The notes under the pieces are model-generated. The model saw only the letters and a list, made by a program, of their open reading frames with translations. It was not told the DNA's origin and did no database searches. The translations under genes were made by a program, and so were the position numbers. Below, piece after piece: positions 52,586 to 59,809 of a stretch of DNA of 64,000 nt. The first letter of the stretch is position 1. Each line of letters starts with the position of its first letter. The DNA comes from Syntrophus gentianae (lineage in GTDB: Bacteria; Desulfobacterota; Syntrophia; Syntrophales; Syntrophaceae), in contig NZ_FOBS01000006.1 in assembly GCF_900109885.1 (NCBI RefSeq), positions 124,001 through 188,000 of the forward strand, written 5' to 3'.

Positions 52586-54121
52586 ATGGACTTCCCGAAA
52601 AAAGACACAGAGCCAGCCAGGATTCAGAGGCGCCTGACCCAGAGCGGGATGCAGGAAAAGGCAGTCAGGGCAGAGGAGGAACGAAGCGGATACCTTCTGG
52701 AACAGGACCTTTACAAGACCCTGGCCAACAGTTCCCAGGTAGGCGTCTATATCCTTCAGGATCGGAAATTCCAGTTTGTCAACCCTCATATTGCCGAGTA
52801 TGCCGGATATCGGGAAGAGGAAATGGTGGGGATGGAATCCCTCAGCCTCATCCATCCCGATGATCGCCGGCTGGCACGGAAAAACGCCATCCGCATGCTC
52901 AAGGGACAGCGTTTTTCACCCTACGAATTCCGCATTATCACCGGAGATGGGCGGATCAAATGGATCATGGAGACCTCGACGCCCATTTACTACCGGGGGA
53001 AACGCGCCGTCCTGGGGAATTCCATGAACATCACCGGGCAGAAGGAAGCCCGCAATCGCCTGGAGGAGTTGGAAGCACTGGAGTCCTCCATCCTCGACGC
53101 CATCCCCCACGCCGTGGTCGGTCTCCATAACCGCCGGTTCATCTTTGCCAACAACGCCGTGCAGACGGTCTTCGGCTGGCTTCCGGAGGAGCTCATCGGC
53201 AGGAGCGTCCGGCTGATCTATTGCAGCGATGAGGACTGTGACAAGATCGCCCGGCTTTTTTACGACAACCTGGAAAAGCATCGGACGTACAGCACGGAAT
53301 TCCCCTGCCGGCACAAGGACGGCCATGAACTGATCTGCATGATGCGGGCTTCCCGCATCGGGGAGCGATTGACCGAAGGGCGGATCGTCGTCACCTACGA
53401 GGACATCACGGAGCGGAAGAGGGCGGAAAAGGAACTGGAGGCGTCGCGGGAACAGATGCGCAATCTTTCCATTCACCTGCAATCCGTTCGGGAAGAGGAA
53501 CGGGCGCGGATCGCCCGGGAAATCCACGACGAGCTGGGCCAGTCGCTGACCGCTTTCAAAATGGATCTGTCCTGGCTGGGAAAGAGAATGGCCGCGGAGA
53601 AAGGGCTGTGGGATAAGATTAAGGCCATGTCCGGACTGGTGGATCAGACCATTGAATCGGTTCACCGGATTTCGGCGGATCTGAGACCCGGCCTGCTCGA
53701 TGACCTGGGACTTGTGGCGGCGATGGAATGGCAGGCCAAGGACTTCTCCAGCCGATCCGGCATAATCTGCGAGGCGGACCTGGACGCGGAAGAGGTCCCT
53801 CTGGAAAAGGATCTGGCTACGGCGATTTTCCGCATCTTTCAGGAAACCCTGACCAATGTCGCCCGGCATGCCAACGCCACCAAGGTCTTGGTCCGCCTGG
53901 AAACGAGAGGCGGAAAGGTGATATTGGAGGTGACGGACAACGGCCGGGGCATTTCGCGCAAGCAGATCAATGATCCGAAATCCTTTGGAATCATGGGGAT
54001 GCGGGAGCGGGCGCTGCTCTGGGGGGGAGACGTTTCGGTGAGCGGCAGCCGTTACCGGGGAACGACGGTGACGGTCAGCATCCCCCTGAAAGCGGCTCTG
54101 AAGTCGGGAGGTGAAGAATGA
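52586..54121 (+). CDS. PAS sensor kinase of the NarX/DegS (HisKA_3) type
   Basis: 511 residues: two PAS domains (about 45-155 and 165-285), then the HisKA_3 dimerisation helix with H314 in REIHDELGQSL and the ATPase domain with RHANATKVLV and GIMGMRERALLWGG. No membrane segment. Its TGA overlaps the ATG of the next gene by 4 bases (ATGA), so kinase and regulator are translated together and form a pair. Confidence 0.92.
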   Translation: MDFPKKDTEPARIQRRLTQSGMQEKAVRAEEERSGYLLEQDLYKTLANSSQVGVYILQDRKFQFVNPHIAEYAGYREEEMVGMESLSLIHPDDRRLARKNAIRMLKGQRFSPYEFRIITGDGRIKWIMETSTPIYYRGKRAVLGNSMNITGQKEARNRLEELEALESSILDAIPHAVVGLHNRRFIFANNAVQTVFGWLPEELIGRSVRLIYCSDEDCDKIARLFYDNLEKHRTYSTEFPCRHKDGHELICMMRASRIGERLTEGRIVVTYEDITERKRAEKELEASREQMRNLSIHLQSVREEERARIAREIHDELGQSLTAFKMDLSWLGKRMAAEKGLWDKIKAMSGLVDQTIESVHRISADLRPGLLDDLGLVAAMEWQAKDFSSRSGIICEADLDAEEVPLEKDLATAIFRIFQETLTNVARHANATKVLVRLETRGGKVILEVTDNGRGISRKQINDPKSFGIMGMRERALLWGGDVSVSGSRYRGTTVTVSIPLKAALKSGGEE

Positions 54122-54750
54122 TCAAGATCCTGGTAGCGGATGACCATACCATCGTTCGGGAAGGGTTGAAGCAGATTGTCGGGGAAGTTGACGACATGGC
54201 GGTGGCCGATGAAGCGGGAAACGGCCAGGAAGCGCTTGCGAAGATCCGGGAAGGCGATTATGACGTGGTCCTCCTCGATATCTCCATGCCGGGGCGAAGC
54301 GGTCTGGAGATTCTGAAGGACATCCGGGCCGAGCGGCCGAAGCTTCCCGTTCTGATTTTAAGCATGCATTCCGAGGAACAGTATGCCGTTCGGGCGCTCC
54401 GGGCAGGGGCTTCAGGCTATCTGACCAAAGCCAGCGCGCCCGACGAGCTCATCGGGGCGATTCGCAAGGTGTCCCGGGGGCGGAAATACGTCACGGCGTC
54501 GCTGGCGGAAAAGCTGGCCCTGGAACTGGACGCCGATACCCAGAAGCCTCCCCACGAAACGCTTTCCGATCGCGAATATCAGGTGATGCTCATGCTGGCA
54601 GCGGGAAAATCCGTCACGGAGATCGCCGACGAACTCTGTCTGAGCGTCAAGACCATCAGCACCTATCGCTCCCGGATTCTGGAAAAAATGAATATGAAGA
54701 AAAACGCGGAGCTGACGCTCTACGCCGTTCAAAATCACCTTGTGGGCTGA
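54118..54750 (+). CDS. NarL/FixJ-type response regulator
   Basis: 210 residues: receiver domain (1-120) with phosphoacceptor D54 (LLDISMPGRSG) and KASAPDELIG, then a LuxR-type DNA-binding domain (LSDREYQVMLMLAAGKSVTEIADELCLSVKTISTYRSRI). Partner of the kinase encoded just upstream. Target genes are not visible. Confidence 0.94.
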   Translation: MIKILVADDHTIVREGLKQIVGEVDDMAVADEAGNGQEALAKIREGDYDVVLLDISMPGRSGLEILKDIRAERPKLPVLILSMHSEEQYAVRALRAGASGYLTKASAPDELIGAIRKVSRGRKYVTASLAEKLALELDADTQKPPHETLSDREYQVMLMLAAGKSVTEIADELCLSVKTISTYRSRILEKMNMKKNAELTLYAVQNHLVG

Positions 54751-54791
54751 AATTCTTTGTGTGTATCTTTATCCCGTCCTGAATGCAGTTT

Positions 54792-55487
54792 CTAATCCCG
54801 GGAGGATGCTTCTGCTCTAAGCTTATTTACGGCCAGATGGGCCTGACGGACAGGCTCCGGAAGGCGATATCCCTTGCAGCATGCCAGAACAATCTCGATT
54901 GCCCGTTTCAGGCTGATGCGGTGTCCCTGAGATACGAAAACAGGTTTAACCCTGCTCTTGGTCCTCACGACGGCGCCGACGACTGAATCCTTATGGTACA
55001 GATCCGTAAAGCTGTTCCTTTCCGCTCCGACTTCCCCATACCTTCCAACCAGTTTTGTCTTTGCGCAGCCGATCGTCGGGAGATCCAGGAAAAGCCCCAT
55101 GTGGGAAGCCAGGCCGATGCCGCGCGGGTGAGCAATGCCCTGACCGTCGAACAAGACGATATTGGGACGCTGTTTCAGCTTTTCAAAGGCCTTCAGCAAT
55201 ACCGGCCCCTCACGGAAACTCAGCAAACCGGGAACATAGGGAAAAGAGACGCGATCGGAGAAGGACGACATTTCAGTTATCTCCATCGAGGGATAAGAAA
55301 GCATCACGACCACCCCGAAAAAACGGTCATCGCCCCTGGAATACGAAATGTCCGCCCCGGCAATCCAACGGACAGGTGCTGGGATTTCATCGTCACAAAG
55401 GATCAACTTTTCCCGAAGCACCTGCTGAATGGCCACGGCTTCCCGGCAGGTTACATCCCAGGAATGCAGAGGTTTCGTCGTCAACAT
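54792..55487 (-). CDS. nfi: endonuclease V
   Basis: Cuts DNA or RNA next to deaminated adenine (inosine). 231 residues with the metal ligands in AGADISYSRG (near D50) and LFDGQGIAHPR, and GAVVRTKSRVKPVFVSQGHRISL near the end. The ATG at 55487 is 4 bp after AGGAG; ATG codons at 55490 and 55499 are alternatives. It borders the accessory region and may belong to the core genome. It converges with the NarL-type regulator gene. Confidence 0.93.
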   Translation of the reverse strand: MLTTKPLHSWDVTCREAVAIQQVLREKLILCDDEIPAPVRWIAGADISYSRGDDRFFGVVVMLSYPSMEITEMSSFSDRVSFPYVPGLLSFREGPVLLKAFEKLKQRPNIVLFDGQGIAHPRGIGLASHMGLFLDLPTIGCAKTKLVGRYGEVGAERNSFTDLYHKDSVVGAVVRTKSRVKPVFVSQGHRISLKRAIEIVLACCKGYRLPEPVRQAHLAVNKLRAEASSRD

Positions 55488-55497
55488 CATGCTCCTC

Positions 55498-55730
55498 ATT
55501 CGTGCGGTGCGAGAACCCCCTCGTAGTCAATCTCAACCCGGATCGTATCCTCGTCCTCCTCATATCTTGTGATCGTCTGGCGGCGCGCCGAGCATTGGCG
55601 CCGAACGCTCGGCCAATGCTCGGAACTCGTCTACACCTTCAGTGGACTGGCACTGAGCGACTGCCAGCACCGGGGGGCGTGATTTCACCACGTGGTCGGG
55701 GGTCCGATTGAGCCTCTCATTATGCCTCAG
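55498..55730 (-). pseudogene. possible decayed coding remnant between flavin reductase and endonuclease V
   Basis: On the minus strand the stretch keeps long open frames with protein-like composition (about 50 codons ending at 55560, then a different frame ending EIDYEGVLAPHE near 55498). No start site and no family recognised. It also contains a 12 bp perfect inverted repeat (55588-55599, 55612-55623). Confidence 0.25.
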
Positions 55731-55733
55731 TTC

Positions 55734-56300
55734 CTAGCTTTTTCGCAATTTCTGACCGGCGCTCCAGGCCTTTCCTAAATTCTCACCCACGGCCCAATAA
55801 TTGTTATCAGGCATGGTCAAAAGGAACGGTCTAATCTTCTTGATGTCTGGCTTGCCTTCCGACAGAATCTCATCCTCAGTATATATGTTGATTATTTCCG
55901 CGATGAAGAAGGTATGTGTGGGGAGGCTAACTGTCTGTGAGAGCTTGCATTCTATTGTTAATGGGCATTCGGTGATCATCGGGGCCGATTTGAGCTCACC
56001 ATAGAACACTTGGAACAAATCTGATTTGTCAACATGTCTGCCGGAAACGAGTCCGACATAATCTGTCTTCTCGATCATTTCTGCCGTTGGAAGATTTATG
56101 CTGAACTCCCCCGTATCAACAATTGCTTTATGGGAAGCATTGTTCTTGTTCACGCATATACCTAACATTGCTGGAGTAATATTGACACGAGTCAACCAGT
56201 CCAACGCCATGAAGTTCACCTTTTCATTGAGATGTGTTCCAAGAATGGTCTGTGCCCAAGGAAGACAAAAAAGATTCTTTTGTTCAAATATGCGTTTCAT
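55734..56300 (-). CDS. flavin reductase-like (DIM6/NTAB) protein
   Basis: 188 residues with the flavin reductase-like FMN-binding fold: ALDWLTRVNITPAMLGICVNK, TGEFSINLPT, and DKSDLF. Such proteins bind FMN and act as reductases or as flavin-dependent partner proteins. The start follows AGGAGGAG. Base composition is clearly more A+T-rich than the core genes, and it lies in the accessory block beside PhzF, so transfer is likely. Confidence 0.8.
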   Translation of the reverse strand: MKRIFEQKNLFCLPWAQTILGTHLNEKVNFMALDWLTRVNITPAMLGICVNKNNASHKAIVDTGEFSINLPTAEMIEKTDYVGLVSGRHVDKSDLFQVFYGELKSAPMITECPLTIECKLSQTVSLPTHTFFIAEIINIYTEDEILSEGKPDIKKIRPFLLTMPDNNYWAVGENLGKAWSAGQKLRKS

Positions 56301-56332
56301 GTTGCTCCTCCTGCATTCTGTCTCAGCATAAA

Positions 56333-56380
56333 GACAAATCTCAGCCGCGGTGGGATGCCTTCGGCTGTAAACGATTTGTC
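56333..56380. repeat. imperfect palindrome between two cassette-like genes
   Basis: GACAAATC (56333-56340) with GATTTGTC (56373-56380), and CAGCCG (56342-56347) with CGGCTG (56362-56367), extra bases between. It has the shape of an attC stem but lacks recognisable RYYYAAC/GTTRRRY cores, so it is either a decayed attC or a terminator. Confidence 0.35.
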
Positions 56381-56386
56381 CGGCCG

Positions 56387-57169
56387 CTATATTTCTATTG
56401 TTCCTTTAAGGTATGTTATCGCGCGTCCTCCGATAGCGACTCTTGTTCCCTTATGTTCACAAAACAGCTCACCCCCGCGCTTTGAGAGCTGAAAAGCGTA
56501 AAGATCTTTTTTGCCCAACCGCTCTGCCCAGTATGGAACAAGCGTGCAATGCGCTGATCCCGTCACGGGATCTTCTGGAATGCCCGCGCCCGGGGCGAAA
56601 AAGCGTGAGACGAAGTCGGATTTTCTTCCCGGGGCCGTGACAATCACTGCAAAATATTCCAGTTGGGACACGGCATCAAGATCGGGTTTCATTGTTCTGA
56701 TGGTATCTTCATCATCAAATACGGCCATCAGGTCCCGCGAAGAGAGAACTTCCGATGGCGCCGACCCCAGTATGGCATCGATTTTTTCAGGTCGCACACA
56801 ACCTGTGGGCTTCCGCGATGGGAAATCCAGAAACAGCAGAGCATCTCTTCGCTCTACGGATAGATTCCCGCTCTTTGTCATAAATTCCACACGTTCCGCA
56901 TCTGGATCAACGAATTCGAAGATGACGTGACCACTTGCCAAAGTTGCATGGCCACATAAATCGATTTCGACCTCCGGTGTAAACCAACGTAAATCATAAT
57001 GGTCATTTTGCCGGACGAGGAATGCTGTCTCGGGTAAATTATTCTCTGCCGCTATTGTCTGCATAACTGTGTCATCGAGCCATTTGTCCAGCAGGCAGAC
57101 ACCTGCGGGATTTCCCGAAAAAACATGACTGGCGAACGCGTCAATCTGGTAAAAGGGTATTTTTTTCAT
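56387..57169 (-). CDS. PhzF family isomerase/epimerase-like protein
   Basis: 260 residues from the ATG at 57169 (MKKIPFYQIDAFA), which fits the family start and length; the frame runs to 57409 only because of readthrough into the repeat. It has PhzF hallmarks FSGNPAGVCLLD, AENNLPETAFLV, and FAPGAGIPEDPVTGSAHCTLVPYW near 200-225, the C-terminal half of the fold. PhzF catalyses an isomerisation in phenazine synthesis; most relatives have unknown substrates. It directly follows a GTTGAGC core of an attC-like site on its own strand, as a cassette gene would. Confidence 0.85.
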   Translation of the reverse strand: MKKIPFYQIDAFASHVFSGNPAGVCLLDKWLDDTVMQTIAAENNLPETAFLVRQNDHYDLRWFTPEVEIDLCGHATLASGHVIFEFVDPDAERVEFMTKSGNLSVERRDALLFLDFPSRKPTGCVRPEKIDAILGSAPSEVLSSRDLMAVFDDEDTIRTMKPDLDAVSQLEYFAVIVTAPGRKSDFVSRFFAPGAGIPEDPVTGSAHCTLVPYWAERLGKKDLYAFQLSKRGGELFCEHKGTRVAIGGRAITYLKGTIEI

Positions 57170-57180
57170 GTTATCCATCT

Positions 57181-57233
57181 GCTCAACAGAAAGCTGTGCG
57201 GGGCAGCTGTTTTTCGTCCGTACCAGCGTTTTG
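57181..57233 (-). repeat. attC-like integron site, far half replaced
   Basis: On the minus strand: CGCTGGTACGG, a spacer of 16 bases, CCGCACAGC, then TTTCT and the core GTTGAGC (plus GCTCAAC 57181-57187), which matches GTTRRRY. The matching RYYYAAC core expected at the other end is replaced by CGTACAC, joined to the palindromic element. It lies immediately before PhzF on the minus strand. Confidence 0.5.
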
Positions 57234-57339
57234 TGTACGCCCGGCACGGGCGTGAACTTATGGGAAAATATGGAAAATATGGGGACATCTACCATATTCT
57301 TTCTTTTGTAAATACGGGAAATGTCCTTATATTCCCCAA
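57234..57339. repeat. palindromic element next to attC, copy 1
   Basis: Starts with TGTACGCCCGGCACG, then two GGAAAATAT-type repeats and two arms, GGGGACATCTACCATATT and AATACGGGAAATGTCC, that fold back on each other around a pyrimidine-rich TCTTTCTTTT loop. The minus-strand frame of the 105-residue gene runs into it. Confidence 0.65.
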
Positions 57340-57606
57340 ATTCTTTGATAATGCGGCATCCTTGATGGCCACGCCGTATTGCTCCTGATAGTTCCTTGCG
57401 TTTTTCCACTCGGGGGACGCTTGAATACGATCGAGGAACCCGATTCTCTGCGTGATATTAGTGGCTAGACGTGAATAGATTTCCTGTCTTACTTTGCGTA
57501 TTTCTGCCTGTCTTTCCATGTTCTTTTGATACATGTAACCAAAAAGAAGGGCAGCTGCACTGATAATAGCAGCTACTAACGGGACTAACTTCTCGAATTT
57601 CTGCAT
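57289..57606 (-). CDS. small membrane protein, cassette gene truncated by a repeat
   Basis: 105 residues: one N-terminal membrane helix (VPLVAAIISAAALLFGYMY), then a charged helical part. GGAGG lies upstream of the ATG. The last 15 or so residues are encoded by the palindromic element; the other copies of that element code for the same kind of tail (TLPVFPKERIWEM). So the natural 3' end was lost or replaced. It begins 21 bp after the intact attC. No family recognised. Confidence 0.5.
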   Translation of the reverse strand: MQKFEKLVPLVAAIISAAALLFGYMYQKNMERQAEIRKVRQEIYSRLATNITQRIGFLDRIQASPEWKNARNYQEQYGVAIKDAALSKNLGNIRTFPVFTKERIW

Positions 57607-57626
57607 ATCCGTACCTCCTTTTCCTT

Positions 57627-57691
57627 GCCCAACGCTCCAAGCTGAGGGGCGGCAACGCTAGGAGCCGTCCCTCTCCAGCGCCTCGTTAGGC
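57627..57691 (-). repeat. intact attC site (integron cassette recombination site)
   Basis: 65 bp bounded by GCCCAAC (57627-57633) and GTTAGGC (57685-57691), the RYYYAAC and GTTRRRY cores. The interior pairs imperfectly (GAGGGACGG with CCGCCCCTC on the minus strand). The stop codon TAA of the 166-residue gene lies inside the GCCTAAC core, a well-known cassette feature. Confidence 0.7.
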
Positions 57692-58186
57692 ATTGATTTT
57701 GATTGCTCTCGAAAAATACCACGCTGCACTTATTAGCCCCAAAAACCAAAACACATGTTGTAAGGCAGCGATGTAACCAAGAGTTATTGAGGTTGTCCAG
57801 TTGAACAAAGACATTTCGTACACATCAAACACGGTTGATTTGTCTAGATTCGTCCCGGAATCGATACGGAGTAAGACGGATGGAATAGATGCAAGAAGGT
57901 ATGAACTGCAAATAAGGGCAAAACCAACGAAGGTAACTACACAAATAACTGGAAACACGAGTTTCTTTTGCACCCCGTCCTTAACTAAGTAGCCAAGAGC
58001 CCCCAAGATGGCTGTTTCTATTCCTGACATCCAGGTTGCCCAATCCTTCATTAAGTCCATTGCGTCCTTTACTCTGTCTGGATGCACAACCATTTTTGTG
58101 GAGAAACGCCAGCTTGGGTCAAAATAAAAGGTACCAATAATAAATACTACTGAAAGACCTAGCGGTAACAAATTCCATCTGCTCAT
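57686..58186 (-). CDS. four-helix membrane protein, integron cassette gene
   Basis: 166 residues with about four membrane helices (LSVVFIIGTFYF; ILGALGYLV; VICVVTFVGFALICSSYLL; ITLGYIAALQHVFWFLGLISAAW). The TAA stop is inside the attC core. A+T-rich compared with core genes. No family recognised; cassette membrane proteins of unknown function are common. Confidence 0.65.
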   Translation of the reverse strand: MSRWNLLPLGLSVVFIIGTFYFDPSWRFSTKMVVHPDRVKDAMDLMKDWATWMSGIETAILGALGYLVKDGVQKKLVFPVICVVTFVGFALICSSYLLASIPSVLLRIDSGTNLDKSTVFDVYEMSLFNWTTSITLGYIAALQHVFWFLGLISAAWYFSRAIKINA

Positions 58187-58391
58187 ATTCTTGCCCTTAC
58201 GGATGATCCTTGCAGAATGTTAATGATGCTGCAAGCAAGTAGTAATGGAAAATATGGAAAATATGGAAAATATGGGAAAATATGGGGACATCTCCCATAT
58301 TTTTTTCTTTTGGAAATACGGGAAGTGTCCGCATATTCCACATATTCCATATTCTCCCAGTCGTTGACGATCCGCCGGATGCGCTAACGCA
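58187..58391. other. 205 bp gap with degenerate attC and palindromic element
   Basis: Nearest the membrane gene is CTTGCAG/CTGCAAG (58209-58215 and 58229-58235) flanked by GCCCTTAC and a poor core, a possible decayed attC. Copy 2 of the palindromic element follows, then GATCCGCCGGAT and GCGCTAAC near the methyltransferase stop. Confidence 0.4.
58245..58357. repeat. palindromic element, copy 2
   Basis: Three GGAAAATAT units, then GGGAAAATATGGGGACA, TCTCCCATATT, a T/C-rich loop, AATACGGGAAG, TGTCCGCATATTCC and two short ATTCCA repeats. The arms are near-perfect reverse complements, so the transcript would form a long hairpin. It lacks the CGCCCGGCACG lead found in copies 1 and 3. Confidence 0.7.
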
Positions 58392-59138
58392 TTACCGCGG
58401 CATCAGTGCGAACACACCCCAGCCCAGGTATTCACGCGTGTAAGCGGCGTAGCGCTCTGGTTCCGAGGTCAGTTGGGCTCGAACCTCTTTGGCTAACTCG
58501 TCGTCGGGATTGGCTTCAAGCCATCGGTGCATGGTGAGCCATTTGGCCGCCTCGTATCTATCCCAGCCGTCTTGGTCAGCCAGAACCATTTCAACGACGT
58601 CGTAGCCAAGGCGGCCGAAAGACGCGAGAAGTTCCGGGAGCATGAGAAAGTCGGAAATTGAGTTGGCAAGACACCCCTTGGCAACATCTTCCGTCGGTGG
58701 TAACTGCCGCCAGTAGGGCTCGCCGATGAGGATGATCCCTCCGGTGCGCAGGCTCCGCGCCAGAAGCTCGATGCTGCCGGCGACTCCACCGGCGATCCAA
58801 GTGGCACCGACACAGGCTGCCACACTGGCCTTCTCGTCAGAGACATAGCCGGCAGCATCGCCATGGATGAACTTGACTTGATCGGCAACGCCGAGTTCTG
58901 CAGCACGGAGTTTCGCTTGCTCGGTGAACAACTGGCTCATGTCGATGCCGGTGCCGATGATGCCGTGATCGCGTGCCCAGGTGCACAGCATCTCCCCCGA
59001 ACCGCTGCCGAGGTCGAGCACTCGGGCCCCCGATTCCAGACGCAGCGCCGCGCCGAGAGTGGCAAGCTTTTCGGGTGTGATCGGGTTGTGGATGCGGTGA
59101 GCACTTTCAGTGATGTTGAATATCCGCGGGATGTCCAT
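58392..59138 (-). CDS. SAM-dependent class I methyltransferase
   Basis: 248 residues with motif I VLDLGSGSGEML (about residues 40-51), GTGIDMSQ and FIHGDAAGYV in the usual order. It has no recognised substrate domain. GGAG lies just before the ATG. On the minus strand it follows the attC-like site 59180-59236 and precedes a repeat, so it is a cassette gene by position. Confidence 0.8.
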   Translation of the reverse strand: MDIPRIFNITESAHRIHNPITPEKLATLGAALRLESGARVLDLGSGSGEMLCTWARDHGIIGTGIDMSQLFTEQAKLRAAELGVADQVKFIHGDAAGYVSDEKASVAACVGATWIAGGVAGSIELLARSLRTGGIILIGEPYWRQLPPTEDVAKGCLANSISDFLMLPELLASFGRLGYDVVEMVLADQDGWDRYEAAKWLTMHRWLEANPDDELAKEVRAQLTSEPERYAAYTREYLGWGVFALMPR

Positions 59139-59179
59139 TGTGAAAAATCTCCTTACGGGTGTGAAAAGATTCGGTCAGG

Positions 59180-59236
59180 GCCTAACGAAAAGCTCAGTGG
59201 GAGGCGGCTGTTTCGGCAATCCACTGCAGCGCCTTG
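59180..59236 (-). repeat. attC-like integron site, far half replaced
   Basis: Minus strand: GGCGCTGCAGTGG, spacer, CCCACTGAGCTTTTC and core GTTAGGC (plus GCCTAAC 59180-59186). The opposite core is replaced by GTACACAA joined to the palindromic element, exactly as at 57181-57233. Confidence 0.55.
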
Positions 59237-59329
59237 TGTACGCCCGGCACGTGGGAAAATATGGGGAAAATATGGGGACATCTCCCATATTCTTTCTTTT
59301 GGGAATACGGGAAGTGTCCCCACATTCCT
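59237..59329. repeat. palindromic element, copy 3
   Basis: TGTACGCCCGGCACG lead, two GGGAAAATAT units, GGGGACATCTCCCATATT, loop TCTTTCTTTT, GGGAATACGGGAAGTGTCCCC, then ATTCC. It has nearly the same arrangement as copies 1 and 2, and the lead is shared with copy 1. Confidence 0.7.
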
Positions 59330-59616
59330 AACGAGAGCCTTCAGCAACGGGATTTCAAATTCCATGAAGTTCAGACTCATTCCATTTTCCTTGCGTCGCT
59401 TTCATCGTGTAGACCACCTAATTTCGGTCTTATAAAACCGCTTCCATTGAATTTAATTACAAAAAAAACCTTTACATAGGGTAGGTTAACTGTCAAACAA
59501 AAATGATTTATACGCATGTTATGAAGAAGGGCGGATTGGGCGTCAGAAGTCCGCTGGACACATTGTGACGGTGCCTGCGAAATGCTGAAGCAGCCTCTGC
59601 AGGCCGTCGGATTTTC

Positions 59617-59660
59617 TTGTCAGACAAACACCGGCAAAGGTAAGTTTTGCCGTCTGACAA
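59617..59660. repeat. nested inverted repeat upstream of the acyl-CoA synthetase
   Basis: Outer arms TTGTCAGAC (59617-59625) and GTCTGACAA (59652-59660), inner arms GGCAAA (59633-59638) and TTTGCC (59646-59651). An A-tract follows on the plus strand. Could be an operator or a terminator for minus-strand transcription. Confidence 0.4.
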
Positions 59661-59809
59661 AAAAAAGGGGGAGACGCTGATAGAAACACTTTCGAACACG
59701 TGTTAGGTTGCCTCAACTGAGTGATCCTGGACATCGTTTTGAGGTCCGGTGAACTTTGTACCCTATACGCCAGTACAGTCAAAGGAAAGGATTGGAGGAG
59801 GTTAAAATC

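Larger units (their letters stand above)
59139..59809. other. 671 bp non-genic stretch after the cassette array
   Basis: Holds the attC-like site (59180-59236), repeat copy 3 (59237-59329), the first about 20 codons of a broken cassette gene (minus strand from 59380: MSLNFMEFEIPLLKALVRN), and a nested inverted repeat (59617-59660). Otherwise A+T-rich with nothing recognised; the promoter of the acyl-CoA synthetase must lie near its right end. Confidence 0.5.

Noticed and set aside
58245-58290. Short tandem GGAAAATAT units considered as CRISPR
   Set aside because: Units are 9 bp, without unique spacers and without cas genes; they are part of the palindromic element.
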